A stretch of DNA of 64,000 nt, from NCBI RefSeq assembly GCF_000760935.2, contig NZ_CP049744.1:3007501-3071500 (forward strand), given 5' to 3'. The position numbers and the translations under genes are program-made. The notes beneath the pieces were generated by a model. It was not told where the DNA came from, did not search any database, and saw only the letters and a program-made list of their open reading frames with translations. The stretch's first letter is position 1. Each line of letters starts with the position of its first letter. Source of the stretch: Rhodococcoides fascians A25f. GTDB lineage: Bacteria; Actinomycetota; Actinomycetes; Mycobacteriales; Mycobacteriaceae. Shown here one piece after another: positions 39,175 to 48,393 of this stretch.

Positions 39175-39987
39175 TCACTCGGCAGTGGCCAATGCAGCAC
39201 GCATGACCGCCCGGGGTGCCGGCTCGCCGGTGAACTGCTCGACTTGCCCGTACGCCTGCTCGAGCAGCATCGCCAGGCCGCCGACAACAGTTCCACCGAC
39301 CTGCTCCACCGCGGCTGCCAGCGGCGTCGGCCAGGGATCGTAGATGGCGTCGAGCACCAACGGCGCGTGAGCGAGTGCAGTAGCGATGTGTGCGGCTCCG
39401 GTCGCAGGCACTGTGCTGACCAGTACGGCCGATGCACTCGCGATGGCAGCGAGACGGGAATCGGTCATGTCTGCGAACTCCGCGCGCAGTCCTGCGGAGA
39501 CGGCGCACCGGAGTGTGTCCGACGCCCGGTCGGCCGAGCGCGCGACGACGGTGACGGCGGCAGCCCCCAACCCGGCCAATGCGACGATCGCCGGCCGTGA
39601 CGTTCCCCCGGCTCCGACCACCGTCACGGAACTACCCGACAGGTCGACGACCCCCGCACCGCGTAGGGCACCCACGATTCCGTCCACATCGGTGCAGTCG
39701 GCCCGCCAGCCCGACGCCGTGCGCACCAGTGTGTTCGCCGAGCCGGCCAACACCGCCCGTTCGGTGCGTTCGCCGGCGTAGTTCAAGGCAGCGACCTTGC
39801 CTGGCATCGTGACGGACACCCCGACCCATTCGGGACCGAAACCGTCGAGCATGCCCGGCAGCTGCTCACCGGTGCACTCGATTCGGTCGTACGTCCAGCC
39901 GTCGAGACCGAGGGCGCGGTATGCAGCGCGGTGCAGTAGCGGCGATTTCGAGTGTTCGACGGGGCTTCCGAGGACTGCGGCCCGCAC
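39175..39987 (-). CDS. aroE: Shikimate dehydrogenase
   Basis: Reduces 3-dehydroshikimate to shikimate with NADPH. The 270-residue product starts VRAAVLGSPVEHSKSPLLHR, the substrate-binding N-terminus, and has VSVTMPGKVAAL and the dinucleotide-binding VTVVGAGGTSRPAIVAL. The GTG at 39987 lies just inside the mltG stop. Confidence 0.95.
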   Translation of the reverse strand: MRAAVLGSPVEHSKSPLLHRAAYRALGLDGWTYDRIECTGEQLPGMLDGFGPEWVGVSVTMPGKVAALNYAGERTERAVLAGSANTLVRTASGWRADCTDVDGIVGALRGAGVVDLSGSSVTVVGAGGTSRPAIVALAGLGAAAVTVVARSADRASDTLRCAVSAGLRAEFADMTDSRLAAIASASAVLVSTVPATGAAHIATALAHAPLVLDAIYDPWPTPLAAAVEQVGGTVVGGLAMLLEQAYGQVEQFTGEPAPRAVMRAALATAE

Positions 39988-39988
39988 G

Positions 39989-41419
39989 TCAGCGCCCGCT
40001 GTCGAGGAAGCCCGGTTCGACCTTCGCGATGTTCGCGAGGTGTTCCTCGTAGCTTCGGGTGAACAGCGTTTCACCCGCCTGATTGATGGTCACGAAGTAC
40101 AACCAATCACCGTCGGCGGGTGCCTCGACGGCTTGCACCGCACCGATGCTCGGTGAGGAGATAGGCGTTGCCGGCAACCCTTCGCTGGCGTAGGTGTTCC
40201 ACGGGGTCACGCGCGCCCGGTCGGCGTCGGTGGTGGCCACCTCGGTCGTGTCGAGCGAGTAGTTGACCGTCGAGTCGAACTCGAGTTTCTGCGGCACCGC
40301 GAGCCGGTTGAGAATCACCCGGGCCACCTTGCTGAAATCCTGCGGCAGGGACTCCCGCTCGACGAGAGATGCAGCAACCAGAGTGTCGTACGGAGTGAGC
40401 CCGGAGTTGGTGCCCGCGGTGAGAATCCCGGTGTCCTCGTAGCGAGTGGCACTCTCGGACACCAGCTGCTTCAAGATGTCGGCGGGTGCGGCACTGGGAT
40501 CGAAATCCCAGGTTCCCGCTGCGATCAGGCCTTCGAGCTGACGATCTCGGTCCGGAACTCCCTCGACGCGATCGGTAGCCCAGGCGGGAACGCCGAGGGC
40601 CGCCGGGTCGTCCACGGCTCCGGCCGCATTGAGGTCGTCGTAGCTCACGCATGCGGGAGTGCCGCTCCCCGTTCGATCCACGCAGCTCGCCTCGGAGATC
40701 AGCGTGTAGATGCCCTTCTTGACGGCACCGGTGTTCACGTCGCGTGCGTCGTGCAGCTGACGTCCCTCCGAGATGACCATGTTTCCCACCCGGGAGGCGG
40801 GGTCCACCAGTTCGCTCACCGCTCGCGAGGCGGGCACGTTACTGGTGAGCAGATAGAAGCCCGGCTGAACCGAGGTGATGGCGTTGTTCGCTATCGCAGC
40901 TTCGAGGAATGCCCCCGAGCTGGCGACGACACCCTTGTCCGCTGCCTCGGTACCGATTTGTTGGGCGGTGTCGTTGGGATGAACCTGAATCACGACGCCG
41001 TCACCGGAGGACCCGGCCGCGAAGTCTGCGTTCGGGGTCGTGCGATTCCCGAATTTGCTCACTGCGAAATACCCTCCGCCTGCAACTGCGACGATCAGCA
41101 CCAACCCGAGCGCCAATGCCACGATCCGGCCGCGACGCTTGCGAGTGGACGCGGCACGGTCCCTGCGGCTCGCGGCACGGCTGCGGCCCACCTCCCGCGG
41201 CTCCGCGCCGCGCTCGGAATCCGAGCGCGCAGTACGGTCGCGTTCGGCGCCAGGCGCAGGCGTGGGGTGCGGTTCGTGCCGTTGCGGCGGCCGCGGACGG
41301 ACGTTCATACGGCGATCGAAGTCGCTGCCCTCGTCCACGCGATACCCGATCGGATCGGTGTGCGCCTCGTCGGAGCGCGCATGTCGCCGGTCCCGATCGA
41401 AGGACCCATGGTTGTTCAC
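39989..41419 (-). CDS. mltG: MltG-type endolytic murein transglycosylase
   Basis: Predicted membrane-anchored enzyme that cuts nascent peptidoglycan strands. A long charged, disordered cytoplasmic region (about residues 1-95) is followed by one transmembrane helix ([20 protein letters not shown]), a LysM-like segment and the YceG domain with the catalytic Glu in [11 protein letters not shown], then [18 protein letters not shown] and [11 protein letters not shown]. The 476-residue product starts with GTG at 41419, overlapping ruvX. Confidence 0.93.
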   Translation of the reverse strand: MNNHGSFDRDRRHARSDEAHTDPIGYRVDEGSDFDRRMNVRPRPPQRHEPHPTPAPGAERDRTARSDSERGAEPREVGRSRAASRRDRAASTRKRRGRIVALALGLVLIVAVAGGGYFAVSKFGNRTTPNADFAAGSSGDGVVIQVHPNDTAQQIGTEAADKGVVASSGAFLEAAIANNAITSVQPGFYLLTSNVPASRAVSELVDPASRVGNMVISEGRQLHDARDVNTGAVKKGIYTLISEASCVDRTGSGTPACVSYDDLNAAGAVDDPAALGVPAWATDRVEGVPDRDRQLEGLIAAGTWDFDPSAAPADILKQLVSESATRYEDTGILTAGTNSGLTPYDTLVAASLVERESLPQDFSKVARVILNRLAVPQKLEFDSTVNYSLDTTEVATTDADRARVTPWNTYASEGLPATPISSPSIGAVQAVEAPADGDWLYFVTINQAGETLFTRSYEEHLANIAKVEPGFLDSGR

Positions 41420-41991
41420 TCGTCGACCTCCGTCGATCCTGAATTCGTCCCTGCGTGATCCGAGACCGCGTCATCCGAGACCGCGCGATCGGCAGCACCG
41501 CGAGTCGACACGGCACGGCGCTCGTCGAGCCAGCCCTGCAATATCGCCACCGCCGCAGCCTGATCGATCACCGATCGTTGATTCTTGGCCCGCACACCGC
41601 TGTCCCGTAGTGCACGCGACGCACTCACGGTAGTCAGTCGCTCGTCGGCCATTCGAATCGGCACGTCGCCCAACCGTCTGTGCAGGGAACGCCCGAATCT
41701 CTCGGCGGCATCGACGGCACTGCCGCGCTCACCGCGAAGTGTGCGGGGTAGGCCGATCACGATCTCGACGGCCTCGTACTCGGCCACGATCTCCGCGACG
41801 CGTACCACGTCCGGGGCATCGGGACCCTTGATCTTCGAGCGCGGCACCGTCTCGACCGGCGTCGCGAGCACACCGTCGGGATCGCTGGACGCGATTCCGA
41901 TACGAACGCTGCCGACGTCGATACCGATTCGCCGGCCCCGGCCCGGATCGTCGACCCCGGGCCGATCGGGGCCACGCCCCAGGTTGGCCAT
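41416..41991 (-). CDS. ruvX: RuvX/YqgF-type Holliday junction resolvase-like RNase
   Basis: RNase H-fold nuclease family linked to Holliday junctions and to 16S rRNA 5' processing. The core motifs are [35 protein letters not shown] and [15 protein letters not shown]. It has 191 residues with an acidic, poorly conserved tail. It starts 5 bases after alaS and overlaps mltG. Confidence 0.92.
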   Translation of the reverse strand: MANLGRGPDRPGVDDPGRGRRIGIDVGSVRIGIASSDPDGVLATPVETVPRSKIKGPDAPDVVRVAEIVAEYEAVEIVIGLPRTLRGERGSAVDAAERFGRSLHRRLGDVPIRMADERLTTVSASRALRDSGVRAKNQRSVIDQAAAVAILQGWLDERRAVSTRGAADRAVSDDAVSDHAGTNSGSTEVDE

Positions 41992-41996
41992 ACTCG

Positions 41997-44666
41997 TCAG
42001 CGAGACGTGAGTTCGGACAGTCGGGCCCGGGCAGCGTCAATACCGGCGGCGATTCCGGCGACGTCCGACCCCGACCCCTGCGCCAGTTCGGGCTTACCGC
42101 CACCTCGGCCACCGATGCTCGGACCGAAGGCCGCCACCAGGTCACCGGCGGCGACACCCGCATCCTGGGCAGCCTTGTTGGTCGACACCACGAACGGGAC
42201 CTTGCCGCCGACCGTGCCGAACAGCACCACGACGGCCGGATCCGCACCGAGGCGTCCACGAATATCGGTCACCAGGGTGCGCAGGTCGTTGCCGCCGACA
42301 CCGTCGGGTGCCTGCGCGACCACCGCGCGAACATCGCCGAACCGCTCGGCCTTTCCGACGAACTCGCCCGCCGAGGCCAGTACCGCCGCCGCCTTGACCG
42401 CGTCGAGCTCCTTCTCGGCGACGCGAAGACGCTCGACCAGAGTCTCGATGCGCGCGGGCACTTCCTCGGAAGGCACCTTCAGCGACGACGCGATGCCTGC
42501 GAGCAACGCGCGTTCCTTGGCGAGATAGCGGTACGAATCGAGACCGACGAATGCCTCCACGCGGCGCACGCCGGACCCGACCGACGATTCACCCAGGATG
42601 GTGACCGGGCCGATCTGCGACGAGTGCTGTACGTGCGTACCACCGCACAGTTCCATCGAGAACGGTCCGCCGATCTCGACGACGCGCACTTCGTCGCCGT
42701 AGTTCTCGCCGAACAGGGCCATCGCGCCCATCTTCTTGGCACTGTCGAGGTCGGTGACCAGGGTGTTGACCGCGAAATCGGAGCCCACCGCATCGTTGGC
42801 GACGTTCTCGATGTCGTCGCGCTGCGCCTCCGAGAGCGCGCCCTGCCACGAGAAGTCGAACCGGAGGTAGCCGGGCTTGTTGAGCGATCCCGCCTGCGTT
42901 GCGTTCGGCCCGAGAACCTGTCGCAGTGCCGCATGCACCATATGGGTACCCGAATGGCCCTGAGTCGCGCCTTTGCGCCAGGCGTGGTCGACGTCGACGT
43001 GGACGGTGTCGCCCTCGGTGATCTGACCCGACTCGACCACCGACTTGTGCGTCCAGACCTTCTTCGCGATTTTCTGTACGTCGTTGACCTTGACCTCGAG
43101 GCCAGGCGCGGTGATGGTGCCGATATCGGCGATCTGTCCACCGGATTCGGCGTAGAGCGGGCTGCGGTCGAGGATGATCTCGATGCTCTCGCCCGCAAGT
43201 GCGGTCGGAACGCGAACTCCGTTCGAGATCAAGGCCAATACCGTTGCCTCGGAACCGAGTTCGTCGAATCCGGTGAATTCCGTCGGTGAACCGTCGACAA
43301 AATCCCGATAGACCGTGAGATCGGCGTGCGCATGTTTGCGCGCACGGGCGTCGTCCTTGGCTCGGTTGCGCTGCTCGGCCATCAACGAGCGGAAACCGTC
43401 CTCGTCGACCGAAAGACCCGCCTCGGCGGCCATTTCGAGCGTCAGATCGATCGGGAAGCCGTAGGTGTCGTGCAGGGCGAACGCTTCGGCACCGCCGATC
43501 TTCTTCGCGCCCGACGCCTTGACCGCCTCTGCCGCGCCCTCGAACAATCGCGAACCCGAGGTGAGCGTCTTGAGGAATGCCGTCTCCTCCCCCACTGCGA
43601 CGGTCAGAATGCGGTCGAAGTCGGTGACCAGGTTCGGGTAGGACTCCGCCATCGTGTCGCGCACCACAGTGACGAACTGCGCCATCGTCTCGTCGGGCGC
43701 ACCGAGCAGACGCGCCGAGCGCACGATGCGGCGTAGCAACCGGCGCAGCACGTAGCCGCGACCGTCGTTGCCGGGGTTGACGCCGTCGGAGATGAGCAGC
43801 GCAGCGGTGCGTGCGTGATCGGCGATGACGCGGAAGCGCACGTCGTCGTCGTGATTCGCACCGTATGCGCGTCCCGAGAGTTCCTCGGCCTTGGCGATCA
43901 CCGGTCGAACGAGGTCGGTCTCGTAGACGTTGTCCACTCCCTGCAGCAGAAACGCAACGCGCTCGACGCCCATGCCGGTGTCGATGTTCTGCTTCGGCAG
44001 CGGACCGAGGATCTCGAAGTCGTCCTTGCTGATCCCCTTCCCGCGCTCGTTCTGCATGAACACGAGGTTCCAGATCTCGATGTACCGATCCTCGTCGGCC
44101 TCAGGGCCGCCCTCGGCACCGAACTCGGGTCCGCGGTCGTAGTAGATCTCGGAGCACGGGCCGCAGGGTCCCGGAATGCCCATGGACCAGTAGTTGTCGG
44201 CCATTCCGCGGCGTTGAATTCGCTCGTCGGGCAGCCCGGCGATTTCCTTCCAGAGTTCGATCGCCTCGTCGTCGTCGAGATATGCAGTGGCCCAGATCCG
44301 CTCGGGGTCGAACCCGTATCCGCCGTCCTCCACGCTGTCGGTCAACAACGACCAGGCGTGCCGAATCGCGTCGCGCTTGAAGTAGTCGCCGAACGAGAAG
44401 TTGCCGGCCATCTGAAAGAACGTGTTGTGGCGGGTAGTGATGCCCACGTTCTCGATGTCGAGGGTGCGGACGCATTTCTGGACGCTCGTCGCCGTCTTGT
44501 ACGGGGGCGTCTGCTGACCGAGGAAGAACGGCACGAAGGGAACCATGCCGGCATTGACGAACAGCAGGTTCGGGTCGTCGAGAATCAACGATGCACTGGG
44601 TACTTCGGTGTGCCCCGCCTTCACGAAATGGTCGAGGAAACGCCTGCGGATCTCATGGGTCTGCAC
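41997..44666 (-). CDS. alaS: Alanyl-tRNA synthetase
   Basis: Charges tRNA-Ala. The 889-residue product has the class II catalytic domain ([25 protein letters not shown]-type [15 protein letters not shown]), the tRNA recognition region, the editing domain with zinc ligands in [14 protein letters not shown] and [15 protein letters not shown], and a C-Ala domain ending [12 protein letters not shown]. It heads the ruvX-mltG-aroE series. Confidence 0.97.
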   Translation of the reverse strand: MQTHEIRRRFLDHFVKAGHTEVPSASLILDDPNLLFVNAGMVPFVPFFLGQQTPPYKTATSVQKCVRTLDIENVGITTRHNTFFQMAGNFSFGDYFKRDAIRHAWSLLTDSVEDGGYGFDPERIWATAYLDDDEAIELWKEIAGLPDERIQRRGMADNYWSMGIPGPCGPCSEIYYDRGPEFGAEGGPEADEDRYIEIWNLVFMQNERGKGISKDDFEILGPLPKQNIDTGMGVERVAFLLQGVDNVYETDLVRPVIAKAEELSGRAYGANHDDDVRFRVIADHARTAALLISDGVNPGNDGRGYVLRRLLRRIVRSARLLGAPDETMAQFVTVVRDTMAESYPNLVTDFDRILTVAVGEETAFLKTLTSGSRLFEGAAEAVKASGAKKIGGAEAFALHDTYGFPIDLTLEMAAEAGLSVDEDGFRSLMAEQRNRAKDDARARKHAHADLTVYRDFVDGSPTEFTGFDELGSEATVLALISNGVRVPTALAGESIEIILDRSPLYAESGGQIADIGTITAPGLEVKVNDVQKIAKKVWTHKSVVESGQITEGDTVHVDVDHAWRKGATQGHSGTHMVHAALRQVLGPNATQAGSLNKPGYLRFDFSWQGALSEAQRDDIENVANDAVGSDFAVNTLVTDLDSAKKMGAMALFGENYGDEVRVVEIGGPFSMELCGGTHVQHSSQIGPVTILGESSVGSGVRRVEAFVGLDSYRYLAKERALLAGIASSLKVPSEEVPARIETLVERLRVAEKELDAVKAAAVLASAGEFVGKAERFGDVRAVVAQAPDGVGGNDLRTLVTDIRGRLGADPAVVVLFGTVGGKVPFVVSTNKAAQDAGVAAGDLVAAFGPSIGGRGGGKPELAQGSGSDVAGIAAGIDAARARLSELTSR

Positions 44667-44709
44667 GGATACAGGTTAGCGTCGTCGGACCCCGTGCCGA
44701 CTCGAGGGC

Positions 44710-46092
44710 CTATCGGCCCCGGATGATCCGACGGAGTTTGCCCACCCTGGTCGCAATTTCGCGCTCGGCACCGTGCTCGGTGGGCTCGTAGTAGTTCACA
44801 CCGACCAACTCGTCCGGAGGATATTGCTGACCGAGGACCCCGCCGGGACTGCTGTGCGGATACCGATACCCGACGGCATTCCCCAACCCCTGGGCTCCCT
44901 TGTAGTGACCGTCGCGGAGATGTGGCGGTACCGATCCCGACTTTCCGGCCGCTACATCGGCCATGGCCGCACCGAGAGCTGCGATCACCGCACCCGATTT
45001 CGGCGCGGTGGCCAAGTGGATCGTGGCCTGCGCAAGCGCCAACCGCGCCTCGGGCATGCCGATCATCTGCACGGCGTTCGCCGCGGCCGTCGCCGTCTGC
45101 AATGCAGTCGGATCGGCCATCCCGATGTCCTCGCTGGCGTGCACCACCAACCGTCTAGCGATGAACCGCGCGTCCTCGCCTGCAGTGATCATGCGCGCCA
45201 GATAGTGCAGCGCGGCATCGACGTCGGACCCTCTGATCGACTTGATGAACGCACTGATGACGTCGTAGTGCTGGTCGCCGTCGCGGTCGTAGCGCACGGC
45301 GGCCTTGTCGACACTGGCCTCGACCGTCGCGAGGTCCAGCGTTCCGCCGGTTGCGGCACCCGCCGCCGCCTCGAGGGCCGTCAACGCTCGGCGGGCGTCC
45401 CCGGCCGCGAGCCGCACGAGGTGGTCCATCGCGTCCTCGGCGATGGTCACCGCCCCGTCCAGCCCACGCGGGTCGTTGGCGGCGCGGGTCAACAGCAACT
45501 CGATGTCCTCGGTCCCCAGCGGCTGCAACTGCAACACCAGCGACCGCGACAGCAGAGGCGACACCACCGAGAACGACGGGTTCTCGGTGGTCGCCGCCAC
45601 CAGCAACACGATTCGATTCTCTACGGCTGCGAGCAACGCGTCCTGCTGCGTCTTCGAGAAGCGGTGCACCTCGTCGATGAACAGCACCGTCTGTTCACCC
45701 GACAGCAACCGGCGTCGCGCGAGTTCGATGACGTTACGCACTTCCTTCACGCCTGCCGACAGGGCCGACAACGCCTCGAACTTGCGTCCGGTGGCCCCGG
45801 AGATCAACGACGCGAGCGTCGTCTTTCCGGTTCCCGGCGGACCGTAGAGCATCACCGAGGACGCACCGGATCCCTCGACGAGCCGACGCAGCGGCGCCCC
45901 GGGAGCCAGCAGATGAGATTGTCCGACCACCTCGTCGAGGGTCGTCGGACGCATTCTCACCGCCAGCGGCGCGTCGGGCCGGACGTAGGTCGAGGTCGGG
46001 CGCGACTCGGCGATCGTCGTCTCCGGGGGTGCTGGGGTTTCGAAGAGACCATCGCCGGGGTCGTCGCTGCTCGAAACATCACTGCCCGACAT
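44710..46092 (-). CDS. rarA: RarA/MgsA-type AAA+ ATPase (replication-associated recombination protein A)
   Basis: AAA+ protein acting at stalled replication forks. Walker A is [17 protein letters not shown], Walker [17 protein letters not shown], and the clamp-loader-like C-terminal MgsA domain includes [20 protein letters not shown] and [22 protein letters not shown] 46092 gives 460 residues; a GTG 24 bases further upstream is also possible. It lies 43 bases before alaS. Confidence 0.93.
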   Translation of the reverse strand: MSGSDVSSSDDPGDGLFETPAPPETTIAESRPTSTYVRPDAPLAVRMRPTTLDEVVGQSHLLAPGAPLRRLVEGSGASSVMLYGPPGTGKTTLASLISGATGRKFEALSALSAGVKEVRNVIELARRRLLSGEQTVLFIDEVHRFSKTQQDALLAAVENRIVLLVAATTENPSFSVVSPLLSRSLVLQLQPLGTEDIELLLTRAANDPRGLDGAVTIAEDAMDHLVRLAAGDARRALTALEAAAGAATGGTLDLATVEASVDKAAVRYDRDGDQHYDVISAFIKSIRGSDVDAALHYLARMITAGEDARFIARRLVVHASEDIGMADPTALQTATAAANAVQMIGMPEARLALAQATIHLATAPKSGAVIAALGAAMADVAAGKSGSVPPHLRDGHYKGAQGLGNAVGYRYPHSSPGGVLGQQYPPDELVGVNYYEPTEHGAEREIATRVGKLRRIIRGR

Positions 46093-46165
46093 ATCACTTC
46101 CGAAGCCGCCACTCACCGGTCGAACGCTACCGATCGCGCTGTCGAGAATGCGAACGACGTCGTGG

Positions 46166-47335
46166 CTACCGCTCCCACTTCGCCCGCAAGGCGGTCGCGA
46201 CCGATGCTGCGTACTCGGCGATGCCGGTCTCACCGGCGCGCTCGGCACTGTCGGCCAGTACCGCCCACCGAGAAACGAGCGCCTGCGACCGTGGAACCGA
46301 CAGGTGGTGCGCCCGCGCCGCGGCGATGCGCGTGTGGTCGTCGGGCAGGAACCAGTACGTGGTCAGCCATACCCAGATCAGCCGCGCGTCGAGGATCTTG
46401 CTCGCCAGGGCGGTGTCGTCGGCCAGTGCAGGCCAGATCCCGACGACCTCCGAACGCCATGCATCGATCATCGCCTGCTCACGTTCGTGCGTGAGCTCGA
46501 AGCTGCACAGGCACCCCGGGAACGAGGCCAGGGCATAGGTGATGTCGAGTGTGGCGTCGCGGAATCCGCCCCACTCGTAATCGAGAAAACGGACACCTTC
46601 GTCGTTGACGATGATGTTGTCGGGACACAGATCGGACGGGCTGAATGCGCGGAAGGCGCCGTGCGCGAACAACCTTCCGCTACGAGATACGCGATCGAGA
46701 AGTGCATCCGGGGTGGGACCCACCCCCGGCAAGCCGGCCAACAATTCGGGAACCTCGGCAAGTGCATCGGGAATCTGCGCGGAGATTCCGTCCGTGGTGT
46801 CGGGCTGCCCGACGCGTCGGAGGAGCGCTGCGAAATCGTCCTCACGGCCGACGGTTGCGGCATGCATTCGACCGAGAGCCTGGGCCATGGCCATCAGCGA
46901 GTTGGTCACTGCCGCCTCGTCCGAGTTTCGCAAGAGGGTTGTGATGGGGCTGGCGTCACCGAGGTCGCTGAGTACGAGCAATCGCGCGTCGAGATCGTAG
47001 GCGTGCAGTTCCGGCCCCGGCCTGCTGTCGGTGGCCAGTGCGTTGGCGAACTGGTACGAGGCTGCCTCCCGCAGGAAGGCACTCGACCCTGCGATGTCGG
47101 CCAATTCGGTATGCAGTTCGGACTCGCCGGTCACGTCGCGCACCTGCTTGAGCACCAGGGTGCGGGGCAGCTGAAAGGGGTTCTCGGAGACTTTGACTCG
47201 CAATACGATCGCCTGGCCGCTACCGCCGAGATTCACCGGGTCGATCAGCGTCACCGGAGCTCCGGTTCGCTTGGCGAGGAGGCGCTGCGCTGCTGCTACT
47301 ACCTCTGATACAGGGTCTGCCAGTGTTGCGGTCAT
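46166..47335 (-). CDS. Kinase-like phosphotransferase (aminoglycoside phosphotransferase/choline kinase superfamily)
   Basis: A 389-residue protein with the small-molecule kinase fold. An N-lobe with LVLKQVRDV, a probable ATP-binding Lys, precedes the catalytic loop [14 protein letters not shown] and the metal-binding [20 protein letters not shown]. The substrate is not predictable; the family includes antibiotic, sugar and choline kinases. It lies between rarA and the amidoligase/transglutaminase genes on the same strand, 155 bases from the nearest one, so a functional link to that cluster is only a positional guess. Confidence 0.85.
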   Translation of the reverse strand: MTATLADPVSEVVAAAQRLLAKRTGAPVTLIDPVNLGGSGQAIVLRVKVSENPFQLPRTLVLKQVRDVTGESELHTELADIAGSSAFLREAASYQFANALATDSRPGPELHAYDLDARLLVLSDLGDASPITTLLRNSDEAAVTNSLMAMAQALGRMHAATVGREDDFAALLRRVGQPDTTDGISAQIPDALAEVPELLAGLPGVGPTPDALLDRVSRSGRLFAHGAFRAFSPSDLCPDNIIVNDEGVRFLDYEWGGFRDATLDITYALASFPGCLCSFELTHEREQAMIDAWRSEVVGIWPALADDTALASKILDARLIWVWLTTYWFLPDDHTRIAAARAHHLSVPRSQALVSRWAVLADSAERAGETGIAEYAASVATALRAKWER

Positions 47336-47490
47336 CGATGTCCAAGCTACCCGTTCGCTGCGATTTTCTGTGCTGTGTCGACGACTACGAATGGGACACG
47401 ATTGTCCGTTTTGCGGCTTTTCGCACGTCACATCCCCAGATTCGACCAGATGGTCGGTTACCCCCGAACCATCGAATTATGCAGGGTTCG

Positions 47491-48393
47491 CTACTGAGGT
47501 GCAACGTCCACCGACACGGAGATGGTGCTCTCCTCCGCCTCGGTGTAGATGACCCCGCGCAGCGGTGGCACATCGGCGTAGTCACGCCCCCAGGCCACCG
47601 TCGCGTACCGCTCGTCGACCAACTGATCGTTGGTCGGATCGAACGCGAGCCACCGATCGTTCGGCATCCACACCGCAGCCCACGCATGGGTCGCATCGAC
47701 GCCGATCATCCGCTCCTTCCCGGGCGGGGGTTCGGTCGCCAGATATCCCGATACGTACCGCGCGGCGAGACCGTGCGACCGCAGGCAGGCAATGGCCAGT
47801 CGAGCGAAATCCTGGCACACACCCGAACGCGCGGAGAGCACATCGACCACGGTGGTCGAGACCGTCGTGGAACCGGACAGATACCGAAAGTCCGTGAAAA
47901 TGCGATGCGTCAGATCGACGATGACGTCCGCCAGCGGTCGACCGGGCCGGAAGCTGGGCGCGGCATACGCGCGCACCTCGTCGGTGATCTCCGGAGTGGG
48001 AAGATCCAGAGCGAACTCCACCGCGGATGCCCGGGCCGAATCCGCCGGCACGGTCGGGTCGAACAGCGCCATCCGAGCGGACTCCCACGGCGCGGTTGCC
48101 GGCCACGACGTGGTCTCGTCCACCGGCCGCGGATAGACCTCCACCAGCGAGTCCGCCGTCACCACCAGCTTCTCGTGATCGTGCGTCACGTGGAAGTACA
48201 CGTCCTCGTTGCCGTAGACGTCGACCCCGAAGGACTGATCGGTCGGCGCAGGTTCCACGGTGACCGATTTCTCCGTGCAGTGTTGCCCATCCATGTCTCG
48301 CGGCGCGAGAAATCCTCGCCCGTACGACGAGGAGACGCGATCGGAGTAGGTATAGGTCGTGATGTGCTTGATTCGGTACCGACGGCTCATCAC
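47491..48393 (-). CDS. Stand-alone transglutaminase-like cysteine enzyme
   Basis: A 300-residue protein with an N-terminal beta domain (Bact_transglu_N: YRIKHITTYTYSDRVSSSYG) and a papain-like transglutaminase core. The triad is C193 (ARSGVCQDFARLAIACL), H236 (DATHAWAAVWMP) and D252 (LAFDPTND). It overlaps the ATP-grasp gene by four bases (GTGA), so the two are translationally coupled. Such proteins may act as peptidases, amidases or transglutaminases; which applies here is unknown. Confidence 0.9.
   Translation of the reverse strand: MMSRRYRIKHITTYTYSDRVSSSYGRGFLAPRDMDGQHCTEKSVTVEPAPTDQSFGVDVYGNEDVYFHVTHDHEKLVVTADSLVEVYPRPVDETTSWPATAPWESARMALFDPTVPADSARASAVEFALDLPTPEITDEVRAYAAPSFRPGRPLADVIVDLTHRIFTDFRYLSGSTTVSTTVVDVLSARSGVCQDFARLAIACLRSHGLAARYVSGYLATEPPPGKERMIGVDATHAWAAVWMPNDRWLAFDPTNDQLVDERYATVAWGRDYADVPPLRGVIYTEAEESTISVSVDVAPQ

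Noticed and set aside
44706..44719. GGGCC/GGCCC hairpin at the rarA stop
   Set aside because: A 5-bp stem within coding sequence is too weak to call a terminator.
47443..47456. Palindrome CGACCAGATGGTCG between the phosphotransferase and the transglutaminase
   Set aside because: Short 6-bp arms in GC-rich DNA arise easily by chance; no repeat elsewhere in the window supports an operator.
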